Source of the DNA: an uncultured Eubacteriaceae bacterium
GTDB taxonomy: Bacteria; Bacillota; Clostridia; Eubacteriales; Eubacteriaceae
DNA length: 15,789 nt
Direction: 5' to 3'
NCBI GenBank assembly: GCA_947625585.1
Contig: CANQOZ010000023.1
Location: 1-15,789, forward strand
Both the position numbers and the translations under genes were made by a program. The notes beneath the pieces are model-generated. The model saw only the letters and a program-made list of their open reading frames with translations, ran no database searches and was not told the origin of the DNA. Below are positions 7,490 through 15,510 of this stretch, one piece after another. Each line of letters begins with the position of its first letter. Position 1 is the first letter of the stretch.

Positions 7490-7498
7490 GTTTATAAT
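7470..7498 (+). promoter_or_regulatory. candidate promoter of the ATPase gene, overlapping the terminator
   Basis: TATAAT at 7493-7498 follows TTAACC (7470-7475, 4 of 6 to TTGACA) at exactly 17 bases. The -35 element falls inside the terminator hairpin, and the T tract is in the spacer. The predicted leader would be about 78 bases. It contains a TTGC-TTCG-GCAA tetraloop hairpin at 7548-7559, shortly before the ribosome-binding site. Confidence 0.5.
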
Positions 7499-7583
7499 AG
7501 ACAAGTATTTAATGAAAATTCATTTAGTATAAATTATTAATATATGATTGCTTCGGCAAATATTTATAAGGAGTGAGGCTAAT

Positions 7584-8990
7584 TTGAAAAAGTTTTATGA
7601 AAGAAATAATGAACTAGAAATTCTAGAGAATGCTTATAGGAATAAGGCAAATCTTATTATCTTAAATGGACCAAGAAATGTTGGGAAAACGGAGTTGGCC
7701 AAACAGTTTATTCAAGATAAACCTCACCTCTACTTTTCAGCTGGAGATTTTAATGATGAACTTAATAGAAAAAATTTTTTAGAAAATCTTAAGTTAAACT
7801 ATGGACTTCAAGTAAAAACTCCAAAAGATGTTCCTAATTGGGAAGAATTAGTTAGTTTATATATTAGGAAGCCAGAAGAAGAAGATAAAGTTTTAGTTAT
7901 TGATAATTTTGACTTATTACTTCAGAATAAACCTGATTCTTTAAAAGAGTTTGTTAAAATTTGGAATACTATTTTAAAACCAAATAATATTACAACAATT
8001 TTTATCTTTCCAAATAATAGTATTCTGTTTAGATTATTAAAACAGTCGAATCCACTAATTAAGAATTCCGACTTAAGGATTCAACTAAATCCATTTAACT
8101 TCCTAGAGTTTCAGAAAAATTATCCGGATAATAATTTATCTGACTTAATAAGTTTATATAATATAGCCGGAGGAGTTCCATTATATTGGACTTTATTAGA
8201 AGATAAGAATACCATTAAAAGTCAAATAAAAACGATAGTGGATTTAATGTTTGATCCATCAAGTATCTTATACGAGCTACCATTAAAACTTCTAGAGAAA
8301 GATATTAGTCGAGTTTCTGATTATACAACAATTCTTTACTATTTAGCTCAAGGAGTCCAAACAGTAGCAGACTTAGTTTCGAAAACAAAATATAGAAAGT
8401 CTGAAGTTGAACAATATTTAGAAAACCTTGAAAGATTAGGTTATGTTGGAAGAAAGATCTCAATTAATAAAAGAAGAGCTTCTACTAAAAATTTCCGTTA
8501 TTACATCAAAAGTCCACTATTTAACTTTTGGTTTAGATATATCTATCCAAACAGTTCTACTTTAAATAAAGAACGAATAATTAAAATGATTCAAAATGAT
8601 TATCCTAATTATATTGAAGATCTATATTCTAGGTTAATCGGAGAGTTCTTACTCTTAAATATTGAAAAGGGAATTTTTGACTTTGAACCAAGTAGAATTG
8701 GAAGCTTTTGGAATAAAGATTCGGAAATTCAACTCGTTGCAATAGATGATAAAAATAGACGAATCCTACTAGCGGATTCACAATTTTCTTTAAAGGATTA
8801 TGATCTAGATCAGTTTAAAGATTTTATTATTTCAACTCAAGATATTAAAGAATTAAGAAAATATAGAAATTATGAAAAAATTTATGCTTTATTTTCGGCT
8901 AATACACCTTCGGAAGAAATGATTAAATATGCCATGAATAATGAAGATATTTTATTATTTACAGGTAAGACATTGATAAATATGAAATAA
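7584..8990 (+). CDS. P-loop ATPase with winged-helix and DUF234 domains; nuclease site looks degenerate
   Basis: This is a 468-residue ATP-binding protein of the STAND/MNS-related family common in archaea and anaerobic bacteria. Its biological role is poorly known. Visible parts in order: the entry KFYERNNELEIL, Walker A GPRNVGKT (29-36), Walker B VLVIDNFD (103-110), the GGVP motif (196-199), a winged helix around 255-300, and a C-terminal DUF234 domain (about 310-468) of PD-(D/E)xK nuclease ancestry. The expected E-I-D...(E/D)-x-K pattern reads EIQLVA (381-386) and ADSQFS (397-402). The metal-binding Asp has become Q383 and the Lys is Q400, so cleavage seems unlikely. I use the TTG at 7584: GAGG (7575-7578) and AAGGAG (7568-7573) precede it and the family start follows. 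An upstream TTG at 7548 lacks such a signal. The gene has its own promoter candidate and ends convergent with coaBC. Confidence 0.85.
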   Translation: MKKFYERNNELEILENAYRNKANLIILNGPRNVGKTELAKQFIQDKPHLYFSAGDFNDELNRKNFLENLKLNYGLQVKTPKDVPNWEELVSLYIRKPEEEDKVLVIDNFDLLLQNKPDSLKEFVKIWNTILKPNNITTIFIFPNNSILFRLLKQSNPLIKNSDLRIQLNPFNFLEFQKNYPDNNLSDLISLYNIAGGVPLYWTLLEDKNTIKSQIKTIVDLMFDPSSILYELPLKLLEKDISRVSDYTTILYYLAQGVQTVADLVSKTKYRKSEVEQYLENLERLGYVGRKISINKRRASTKNFRYYIKSPLFNFWFRYIYPNSSTLNKERIIKMIQNDYPNYIEDLYSRLIGEFLLLNIEKGIFDFEPSRIGSFWNKDSEIQLVAIDDKNRRILLADSQFSLKDYDLDQFKDFIISTQDIKELRKYRNYEKIYALFSANTPSEEMIKYAMNNEDILLFTGKTLINMK

Positions 8991-8992
8991 AA

Positions 8993-9016
8993 GGAAGAGA
9001 TCATTAGGTCTCTTCC
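8993..9016. terminator. hairpin between convergent ATPase and coaBC genes, overlapping the coaBC stop codon
   Basis: GGAAGAGATC (8993-9002) and GGTCTCTTCC (9007-9016) form a 10-bp stem with one G-T wobble and an ATTA loop. The coaBC stop codon lies in the loop and the last coaBC codons form one arm. On the minus strand TTTTATTT follows, a good U tract for coaBC. On the plus strand only ATTTTGA follows, so it is weaker for the ATPase gene. Confidence 0.75.
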
Positions 9017-10206
9017 ATTTTGACTATTTGGTCTAAAATCTTATTCGCAGTTTCAAGCTTACTTAATTTCTCTAACGGAATAATTTCATCTTTAGTGATC
9101 AAAGTTACTTTATTTGTATCAGTCCGGAAACCGGAACCGCTATCTTTTATTGAATTAGCACAAATTAAATCAACATTTTTAGATTTAAGTTTTTTCTTAC
9201 TATTTTCTAAGAGGTTTTCAGTTTCCATTGAAAAACCACATAAATATTGATTATCTCCTTTAATTTTTCCCAATTCCTTAAGAATATCTTTAGTCTCTTC
9301 TAATTCAATTGTTTTAGAAAAGGAGTTCTTTTTAATCTTTTTATCTTTTTTAACTCTTGGAGTAAAGTCTGCAACAGCTGCTGCCTTAATAATAATATCC
9401 TGATTTTTAAAACGCTTCGTAACTTCATCAAACATATCTTCAGCAGAAACAATATCAACCTTATTTACTCCGATGAATTCATCTAATTCAGTAGGTCCGG
9501 AAACTAAAGTTACATTAGCTCCTCGACAAGCTGCAGCTTCAGCTAGAGCATATCCCATCTTACCACTAGAGTGATTTGTTATATATCGAACTGAGTCTAT
9601 CTTTTCTTGTGTTGGTCCAGCTGTTATCAATATATTCTTATCTTTTAAATCCTGATTCTTTTGAACATGTTTATAGATATATTCTAAAAGCTTTTCTGGC
9701 TTTGGGAGTTTCCCTTTACCTTCCTCTTTGCAGGCAAGAATACCAGAATCGGGTTCTATGATGATCCACCCATATCGTGATAATTTTTCTAAATTATCTT
9801 GAACAACTTTATTTTCAAACATTTTAGAATTCATAGCTGGTGCTATAAGTTTTGGACAATCACAAGCTAAAACAGTAGTTGAGAGTAAATCATCAGCAAT
9901 TCCGTTTGCTATTTTACCTATTATATTAGCACTGGCTGGTGCTATCATTAATAGATCAGCTTTATTAGCTAAAGTGATATGAACAATTGCATCATCACTT
10001 TCGGTGTTAAAAGATTGAGTCTGACATTTGTTTCCTGTTAAAGCACTAAAAACAATAGGATTAATGATTTTTTGACCATTTTCTGTAATAATAGTTTCGA
10101 CATTATATCCTTGTTTAGTTAGAGCACTGGCTACATCTGCCATTTTATAAGCTGAAATACTTCCTGTAATACCTAAAAGGATTGTGTTTTTTTCAATTTC
10201 ACTCAT
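9004..10206 (-). CDS. coaBC: bifunctional phosphopantothenoylcysteine decarboxylase / phosphopantothenate-cysteine ligase
   Basis: CoaBC joins cysteine to 4'-phosphopantothenate and then decarboxylates the product to 4'-phosphopantetheine, the middle steps of coenzyme A synthesis in the cytoplasm. The 400 residues match the usual length. The N-terminal flavoprotein CoaC half shows GITGSISAYKMADV, catalytic H76, the PAMNSKMF substrate box (123-130) and C159 in GILACKEEGKG; the residue after that Cys is Lys where Gly is more usual. The C-terminal CoaB half shows ILITAGPTQEKIDSVRYITN (192-211), AAAVADF (275-281), KIKK (290-293) and GFSMETE (324-330). The ATG start gives the canonical N-terminus, although the Shine-Dalgarno is weak (GGAT 8 bases before the start). 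It is divergent from citrate synthase and convergent with the ATPase gene. No coaX or priA neighbour is present in the window. Confidence 0.97.
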   Translation of the reverse strand: MSEIEKNTILLGITGSISAYKMADVASALTKQGYNVETIITENGQKIINPIVFSALTGNKCQTQSFNTESDDAIVHITLANKADLLMIAPASANIIGKIANGIADDLLSTTVLACDCPKLIAPAMNSKMFENKVVQDNLEKLSRYGWIIIEPDSGILACKEEGKGKLPKPEKLLEYIYKHVQKNQDLKDKNILITAGPTQEKIDSVRYITNHSSGKMGYALAEAAACRGANVTLVSGPTELDEFIGVNKVDIVSAEDMFDEVTKRFKNQDIIIKAAAVADFTPRVKKDKKIKKNSFSKTIELEETKDILKELGKIKGDNQYLCGFSMETENLLENSKKKLKSKNVDLICANSIKDSGSGFRTDTNKVTLITKDEIIPLEKLSKLETANKILDQIVKMEET

Positions 10207-10287
10207 TTAAGATCCGTACTTAGAAATATTTTTTCTAGTTCATTTGTTATAATTGTCTCTTTATTATAAAATACATTTTCAATCTTT

Positions 10288-10293
10288 TATAAT
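10288..10293 (+). promoter_or_regulatory. candidate -10 of the citrate synthase gene
   Basis: TATAAT lies 41 bases before the citrate synthase ATG in the 128-bp divergent spacer. The -35 at normal spacing is poor. Several other TATAAT-like hexamers occur on both strands here, so neither this promoter nor that of coaBC can be assigned firmly. Confidence 0.25.
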
Positions 10294-10334
10294 AAGATTA
10301 TAAATTTTTAAAAAATAAGAAATTAAGGCGATAT

Positions 10335-11693
10335 ATGGTAAAAGATTATTCTGAAATCCCGGCTGAAGTTATAGAACTTAGTGAAAAATTACCTGATGAG
10401 ATCGATCCTGAATTATTTGAAAGATACCATGTTAATCGTGGCTTAAGGGATAGACGCGGAAATGGAATATTAACAGGATTAACTAAAATCTCTGAAATAA
10501 TGAGCTTTATTCAAGAAGGTGACCAAAAGGTATATGTTCCTGGTAGATTATTTTATCGAGGAATTGACGTTAAAGATATAATCCAAAATTGTATTGAAGA
10601 AAATCGTTTTGGTTTTGAAGAAACAGCTTACCTTTTGATTTTTGGAGAACTCCCAAATAAAGAAGAACTTGAGAAGTTTAGTAAAATTTTAGCTGACTAT
10701 AGACAGCTACCAGCTGATTTTGTAAGAGATATTGTTTTAAAAGCACCAAGTAAAGATATTATGAATACTCTTGCTCGATGTGTTTTAACTTTATTCTCTT
10801 ATGACGATAATGGAAGCGATACTTCAATTGAAAATGTCCTAAGACAGTCTTTGGAATTAATAGCACTATTTCCAATTTTATCTGTATACGCTTATGAATC
10901 TTATAGGCATTATTTATTAAACGACTCTTTAGTTATTCATCAACCACAACCTGATTTATCTACTGCTGAGAATATATTACATATGCTCAGACCAGACTCA
11001 CAGTATACTGATTTTGAAGCAAAAGTTTTAGATATTGCTTTAATTTTACATGCTGATCATGGTGGTGGTAATAACTCAACATTCACAACTCATCTTGTTA
11101 CTTCAACTGGATCAGATACCTATTCAACTGTAGCTGCTTCATTAGCTTCTTTAAAGGGACCAAAACATGGCGGTGCTAATATTAAAGTAATCGAAATGTT
11201 TAACCATTTAAAAGAAAACATTAAAGATTATAATGATGAAGAGGAAATTGAAAAATACCTTGAACGAATTTTGGATGGAGAAGTTTTTGATAAAAAAGGT
11301 TTAATCTATGGTATGGGTCATGCCATCTATTCTGTTTCCGATCCAAGAGCTGAAATCTTAAAGAAATATGTTGAAAAATTAGCTATTGAAAAGGGAAGAG
11401 AGCATGAATTTAACCTCTATAAAAACGTTGAAAAATTAGCTCCAAAAGTTATTAATCGTAAACGTAAAGTTTATAAAAACTTAACTGCTAATGTCGACTT
11501 TTATAGCGGATTTGTTTATCATATGCTTGATTTACCAACGGAACTCTATACTCCAATATTTGCAATTGCTAGAATTGCTGGATGGAGTGCCCATCGTCTA
11601 GAAGAATTAATAAGTAATAGCAAAATTATCCGTCCGGCTTACCGTAACGTTCAAGAAAGAAAAAGCTATATTAAGTTAGAAGATAGAGAATAA
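10335..11693 (+). CDS. citrate synthase family protein (citrate or 2-methylcitrate synthase)
   Basis: Citrate synthases condense acetyl-CoA with oxaloacetate. The 452-residue protein carries the catalytic set seen in the family: H239 in LHADHGGGNNSTF, H278 in GPKHGGAN, H329 in GMGHAIY with DPR at 336-338, D388 in NVDFYSG, and R421 in the AHRLEE box. Length and the long acidic N-terminal leader (residues 1-40) fit the group found in fermentative Gram-positives rather than the 370-residue Bacillus type. Sequence alone does not separate citrate from 2-methylcitrate activity. AAGG (10325-10328) is 6 bases before the ATG. No aconitase or isocitrate dehydrogenase is adjacent, so it may feed a partial, glutamate-making branch. 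Its stop codon forms the base of the terminator, making this a single-gene unit. The neighbouring divergent coaBC supplies coenzyme A, which may be coincidental. Confidence 0.93.
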   Translation: MVKDYSEIPAEVIELSEKLPDEIDPELFERYHVNRGLRDRRGNGILTGLTKISEIMSFIQEGDQKVYVPGRLFYRGIDVKDIIQNCIEENRFGFEETAYLLIFGELPNKEELEKFSKILADYRQLPADFVRDIVLKAPSKDIMNTLARCVLTLFSYDDNGSDTSIENVLRQSLELIALFPILSVYAYESYRHYLLNDSLVIHQPQPDLSTAENILHMLRPDSQYTDFEAKVLDIALILHADHGGGNNSTFTTHLVTSTGSDTYSTVAASLASLKGPKHGGANIKVIEMFNHLKENIKDYNDEEEIEKYLERILDGEVFDKKGLIYGMGHAIYSVSDPRAEILKKYVEKLAIEKGREHEFNLYKNVEKLAPKVINRKRKVYKNLTANVDFYSGFVYHMLDLPTELYTPIFAIARIAGWSAHRLEELISNSKIIRPAYRNVQERKSYIKLEDRE

Positions 11694-11716
11694 GTTCCTA
11701 GCCGGGAACTTTTTTT
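11692..11716 (+). terminator. rho-independent terminator of citrate synthase
   Basis: AAGTTCC (11692-11698) and GGAACTT (11705-11711) form a perfect 7-bp stem with a 6-base loop, and the run of T reaches 11716. The stem starts inside the stop codon. The next gene begins only 20 bases after the T run. Confidence 0.88.
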
Positions 11717-11736
11717 ATTCTAGAATTTTCAGTGAA

Positions 11737-13647
11737 ATGAAATTAAATAATTTTAAACATGAAGTTGATAATATTCTAAATGATGTTAAAAAGCCGATTA
11801 CATATACTGGTAATGAAGTAAATTCTGTTCATAAAGATTTAAAAGAAGATACTATCCGCTTTGCTCTAGCCTTTCCAGATATTTATGAAGTTGGTATGTC
11901 TCATATTGGAACTAAAATCCTTTATGGACTACTAAACTCTGATGAAGATGTTTGGTGTGAGCGAGTCTTTGCTCCTTGGGTTGATATGGAAGAACAGATG
12001 ATAGAAAAGGGAATCCCTTTATATGCTCTAGAATCCATGGATCCCATTAAGAATTTTGACTTTGTTGGATTCTCACTACAATATGAAATGAGCTATACAA
12101 ATATTTTAAATATGCTAAGTCTTAGTCATATAGCTCTTGAAAGTAAGGATAGGCAAGAGAAGGATCCATTTATTATTGCAGGTGGTCCTTGTACCTATAA
12201 TCCAGAACCTTTAGCAGATTTTATTGATATCTTTGTTATTGGTGAAAGTGAAAAGGTAATTCCTAAATTAGTAGATCTTTATAAAGAATGGAAAAAATCG
12301 GATCAGAGTAGAGAGAGTTTTCTAAAAGAAGCTGCTGAATTAGAAGGTATTTATGTTCCAAGATTTTACAATGTCGAATATAATGGAGATGGAACAATTA
12401 AATCGTTTTCACCTTCAATTCCACAAGCCAAGCCGGTTATAAAAAAACAATATATCGATAATTTAGATGACGAATATTATCCTGATAAATTTGTTGTTCC
12501 ATATCAACAAACAGTCCATGACAGAATTAGTTACGAAATATTTAGAGGGTGTCCTCATGGTTGTAGATTCTGTCAAGCAGGTCAAATCTATAAACCTGTA
12601 AGAGAAAAAAGTTTAGATCGAATTTTAAATGACATTGATGTGTTACTAAGTAATACTGGTTATGAAGAAATCAGTTTAGCTTCGTTAAGTTCAGGTGACT
12701 ATTCAAAAATTGAGTGGTTAATTAGAGAACTAATGAATCGTTATGATAAATATAAAATTGGGGTTTCCTTACCTTCTTTAAGAATTGATTCTTTAAGTAT
12801 TGATATGCTCAAGGAAATGGAAAAGGTCAAAAGAAGTAGTATAACATTAGCTCCAGAAGCAGGAACACAAAGATTAAGAGATGTAATTAATAAAAATGTT
12901 ACTGAAGAAGATCTAATGAATACAGTTTCTTTGGCTTTTAATGAAGGTTGGAATAAAGTCAAACTCTATTTTATGACTGGTCTACCAACAGAAACAGATA
13001 AAGATATTGAAGGTATTGCCGATCTTGCTAATAAAGTGGTTGAAGAATATTATAAAGTTCCTAAGAATAAGAGGAAACGTGGAGTACAAGTAACAGTTAG
13101 TACGTCCTGTTTTGTTCCTAAACCATTTACAGCATTTCAGTGGGTTGGCCAAGTTCCTACAGAAGAGTTTAATAGAAAACAAAGGCATCTAAAGCAAAGT
13201 ATTAAAAATAAACGAGTTCGTTATAATTGGCATGAAAGTAATTTATCTTATCTTGAAGCAGTTTTTGCTAGAGGTGACAGAAGGTTAGGTAAAGTTCTTA
13301 AAAGAGCATGGGAACTCGGTTGCCGTTTTGATAGTTGGAATGAACAATTTGATTATAGTAAATGGGAAGAAGCTTTTGTTGATACTAACATTAATCCTGA
13401 TTTTTATGCTTCAAGACAGAGGGACTTTTCAGAAATTTTACCTTGGGACTTTATCGATATTGGTGTTTCTAAAGATTATTTACGTTTAGAATGGGAAAAA
13501 TCTTTAATTGGGAAAACAAGTACTAATTGTAAAATTGGTTGTGAACATTGCGGTATGATGGGTTTTATTCAAGAAAAAAATATAAATAGTAATCTCTGTT
13601 TCAATAAAGATTTAAAAAGCTATGGTCAAAGTACGGATAAAATTTAA
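11737..13647 (+). CDS. TIGR03960-type B12-binding-domain radical SAM protein
   Basis: This is a 636-residue radical S-adenosylmethionine protein whose substrate is unknown. The N-terminal part resembles the TIGR03960 family: KPITYTGNEVNSVHKD, FALAFPDIYEVGMSHIGTK (43-61) and FIIAGGPCTYNPEPLADFID (145-164), a cobalamin-binding-like fold. The radical SAM cluster motif CPHGCRFC places C272, C276 and C279. A second Cys trio, C598, C602 and C605, follows near the C-terminus after the family's LPWDFIDIGVSKDYL block and may hold another metal centre. The next gene, its usual partner, overlaps by 26 bases, indicating translational coupling. In many Clostridia this pair precedes rng, rplU and rpmA; those genes are absent here. 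No Shine-Dalgarno is visible before the ATG. TATTCT at 11716-11721 could give a nearly leaderless transcript. Family assignment is firm; function is unknown. Confidence 0.92.
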   Translation: MKLNNFKHEVDNILNDVKKPITYTGNEVNSVHKDLKEDTIRFALAFPDIYEVGMSHIGTKILYGLLNSDEDVWCERVFAPWVDMEEQMIEKGIPLYALESMDPIKNFDFVGFSLQYEMSYTNILNMLSLSHIALESKDRQEKDPFIIAGGPCTYNPEPLADFIDIFVIGESEKVIPKLVDLYKEWKKSDQSRESFLKEAAELEGIYVPRFYNVEYNGDGTIKSFSPSIPQAKPVIKKQYIDNLDDEYYPDKFVVPYQQTVHDRISYEIFRGCPHGCRFCQAGQIYKPVREKSLDRILNDIDVLLSNTGYEEISLASLSSGDYSKIEWLIRELMNRYDKYKIGVSLPSLRIDSLSIDMLKEMEKVKRSSITLAPEAGTQRLRDVINKNVTEEDLMNTVSLAFNEGWNKVKLYFMTGLPTETDKDIEGIADLANKVVEEYYKVPKNKRKRGVQVTVSTSCFVPKPFTAFQWVGQVPTEEFNRKQRHLKQSIKNKRVRYNWHESNLSYLEAVFARGDRRLGKVLKRAWELGCRFDSWNEQFDYSKWEEAFVDTNINPDFYASRQRDFSEILPWDFIDIGVSKDYLRLEWEKSLIGKTSTNCKIGCEHCGMMGFIQEKNINSNLCFNKDLKSYGQSTDKI

Positions 13648-14314
13648 AAGGGGAGATGAATTAAAATATTTATCCCATTTGGAACAACAACGAATGTTTT
13701 CAAGGGCTTTAAGACGTTCAAAGTTGCCTTTAAGTTTTTCTAAAGGATTCAATCCACATTTAATAATGTCCTTTGCCAATGCAATGAGTGTTGGTATGAC
13801 AACGGATGGAGATTATGTTGATGTTGGTCTTGATTATGACGACGTCAATTTTGTCAATACAAAGTTTATTCATAAAAAATTACAAGAAGTAATGCCAAAA
13901 GGGATTACTATTCTAAAGGTTGAAGCTTTAAAACCTGATTCAAAATCTCTAACTAAACTAATAAATTATGCCGATTATGAGATAACCTGTTATAATATGC
14001 ATTTCGGTTCTTTAGATATTTTAAATATGCATTTAAATGACTTTAATAGTTTAGAGCAAATTGAAATTACCAGAAAAAATAAAAAGGGTAAAGAAGTAAT
14101 TCAAGATATAAGACCTAACTTTACTAATGTTAGCGCTTATAAAAATGGAAAAAATGTTATCTTTAGTTTAAGAATTCTTCCAGTTGAAAATTCTTTAATT
14201 AAACCAGAAACAGTTATTTTAGAATTATTAAAGAGACTTAATTATTATGGTAGTAAAGTTAATATGAAAACACATCGAAAGGAACTCGCCCTGATTGAGG
14301 AAGATTCATTTTAA
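13622..14314 (+). CDS. TIGR03936/DUF2344 radical SAM-associated protein
   Basis: This 230-residue protein is the usual partner of the TIGR03960 radical SAM protein; in some genomes the two are fused. The N-terminal block is diagnostic: VRIKFKRGDELKYLSHLEQQ followed by RALRRSKLPLSFSKGFNPH and SFANAMSVGMTTDGDYVDV. The role is unknown. Links to ribosome or RNA modification are inferred only from the common rng/rplU neighbourhood, which is absent here. The ATG lies inside the end of the upstream gene with no good Shine-Dalgarno, so translation probably depends on ribosomes finishing the upstream frame. No catalytic Cys cluster or membrane segment is visible. About 100 bases of plain AT-rich sequence and a strong bidirectional hairpin follow. 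Confidence 0.9.
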   Translation: MVKVRIKFKRGDELKYLSHLEQQRMFSRALRRSKLPLSFSKGFNPHLIMSFANAMSVGMTTDGDYVDVGLDYDDVNFVNTKFIHKKLQEVMPKGITILKVEALKPDSKSLTKLINYADYEITCYNMHFGSLDILNMHLNDFNSLEQIEITRKNKKGKEVIQDIRPNFTNVSAYKNGKNVIFSLRILPVENSLIKPETVILELLKRLNYYGSKVNMKTHRKELALIEEDSF

Positions 14315-14411
14315 TTAAACTAAAAAAAGTAATTGTAGTTGGAAATTTGAAGCTTTTTGTGAATAAAGTGAAATAGACGAGTACCCATAAATTTAGATAA
14401 TTAAAAGAAAT

Positions 14412-14452
14412 ACTGCTAGTTAAATCTAATATTTAGCTAGCAGTTTATTTTT
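14412..14452. terminator. strong bidirectional terminator between the DUF2344 and DUF445 genes
   Basis: Bases 14412-14425 pair with 14431-14444 in a 14-bp stem with one T-G wobble; the outer 8 bp are ACTGCTAG/CTAGCAGT, and the loop is CTAAT. TTATTTTT follows on the plus strand, and ATTTCTTTTAATT on the minus strand. It serves both convergent genes. The DUF445 stop codon lies in the plus-strand T tract. Confidence 0.88.
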
Positions 14453-15356
14453 AAACTAAATCCATAATAAAACCCATAATTAATCCTAACAATCCACCTA
14501 AATAAACGATAGCATTTAATTCCTTCTTCATTAAATCTAAAAGCATTTTTTCAAGTTCAATTAGACTAAAGTCATTTATTCTATCTTCAACTAATTTAGA
14601 AAGATCAATTTCTTTTAATACATTAGGTAGATAATTTTTAACAGCGAAGTGATAGAGATCTAAAATTGACTGATTTAATTTAGGAATATATTTCTGACCA
14701 TTTTTGTAAATATCTTTTACAGGATAATTAATTAAAGAATCTCCTTCTTTAGTAATAAAATTATAAATAATTTCAAAACCTTGTTTTTCGATTGTATCGT
14801 TAATCATTTCAACGACTTTTGGTTCTACTAGACTTACTAACATTGGCATAAACTGAACTTGTAAGGGGTCTTCATTTAACTTTCGATTAAATTCTTTATT
14901 TACAGCATTCATAGCCAGATTACCAATATCCATACTAACTGCTTTTTGATAAGCAACTTCAGTAATTTTAACCTCAGTCAACTGAGTATAATATTCAACT
15001 TTGTCTTCACTAAAGTATTTAAGTAATAGTTCTTTAACAGTATCCGGACTATTCTTATATTTACTTAGGAACTTATCTACATAATAAATAATCTTATCAT
15101 CTATATCTTTATTTAAGAGTCCCTTTTCCAAAACTTCAGCATTAACTAACTGATTTGCAACTACCTGACCTATGGAATGAGCTAATCTTGGTTTTTCTTT
15201 TGGGATTAATCCAGGTGTAAATGGTAAAGTAAATTTACCTATTTTAACAGGATAAAGTGGTCGAAATAACATCCTAATAGCTATTCCGTTTGTAATTAAT
15301 CCAATTATAGCTCCAACAATTGGACCAATTAACCATTGAAAATTGTCGATATTCAT
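14451..15356 (-). CDS. DUF445 family membrane protein (YheB-like)
   Basis: This 301-residue protein has the DUF445 signature at the start: IGPIVGAIIGLITNGIAIRM (10-29, a membrane segment) followed by MLFRPLYPVKIGKFTLPFTP and GLIPKEKPRLAHSIGQVV. The C-terminus holds a second membrane segment, AIVYLGGLLGLIMGFIMDLV (282-301). The charged, helical middle is probably held on one side of the membrane. Function is unknown; Bacillus YheB is the best-known relative and is longer, about 370 residues, so this is a short form but looks intact at both ends. AGGAG lies 5 bases before the ATG, a strong ribosome-binding site. A minus-strand TATAAT (15376-15371) lies just upstream but too close to leave room for a leader with that signal. 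The gene stands alone between convergent and divergent neighbours. Confidence 0.9.
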   Translation of the reverse strand: MNIDNFQWLIGPIVGAIIGLITNGIAIRMLFRPLYPVKIGKFTLPFTPGLIPKEKPRLAHSIGQVVANQLVNAEVLEKGLLNKDIDDKIIYYVDKFLSKYKNSPDTVKELLLKYFSEDKVEYYTQLTEVKITEVAYQKAVSMDIGNLAMNAVNKEFNRKLNEDPLQVQFMPMLVSLVEPKVVEMINDTIEKQGFEIIYNFITKEGDSLINYPVKDIYKNGQKYIPKLNQSILDLYHFAVKNYLPNVLKEIDLSKLVEDRINDFSLIELEKMLLDLMKKELNAIVYLGGLLGLIMGFIMDLV

Positions 15357-15413
15357 TTATTCTCCTACATTATAATGGACTATCCAATCACTTAAGTTCC
15401 GCTATTATTAGAA

Positions 15414-15451
15414 AGGTGATAATCCACAAAAGCTTTTTGTTGAAAACACCT
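15414..15451. repeat. nested hairpins in the DUF445-thrS spacer
   Basis: AGGTG (15414-15418) can pair with CACCT (15447-15451), enclosing ACAAAA (15426-15431) paired with TTTTGT (15435-15440). With the terminator at 15511-15547 this could be the fold of a short RNA. The 270-base spacer 15357-15626 holds no reading frame I can support, and I see no T-box sequence (AGGGTGGNACCGCG) in it. Confidence 0.3.
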
Positions 15452-15510
15452 ATAAAACGAAACGCATAAAATTGTCCCGTACTTTAACTCCTAAATTCTA
15501 AGATGATTTT

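Noticed and set aside
7548..7583. Longer ATPase protein starting at the TTG at 7548.
   Set aside because: No ribosome-binding site precedes it, whereas the TTG at 7584 has AAGGAG/GAGG and gives the family's usual N-terminus.
7347..7583. A hidden or broken darT toxin gene next to the NADAR gene.
   Set aside because: The spacer is AT-rich with stops in all frames I read, and it contains terminator, promoter and leader. No DarT motifs are visible.
14350..15440. AAGCTTTTTGT present on both sides of the DUF445 gene (14350-14360 and 15430-15440), a possible sign of insertion.
   Set aside because: The shared stretch is short and low in complexity, the flanks differ, and DUF445 is an ordinary chromosomal gene. 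Chance is sufficient.
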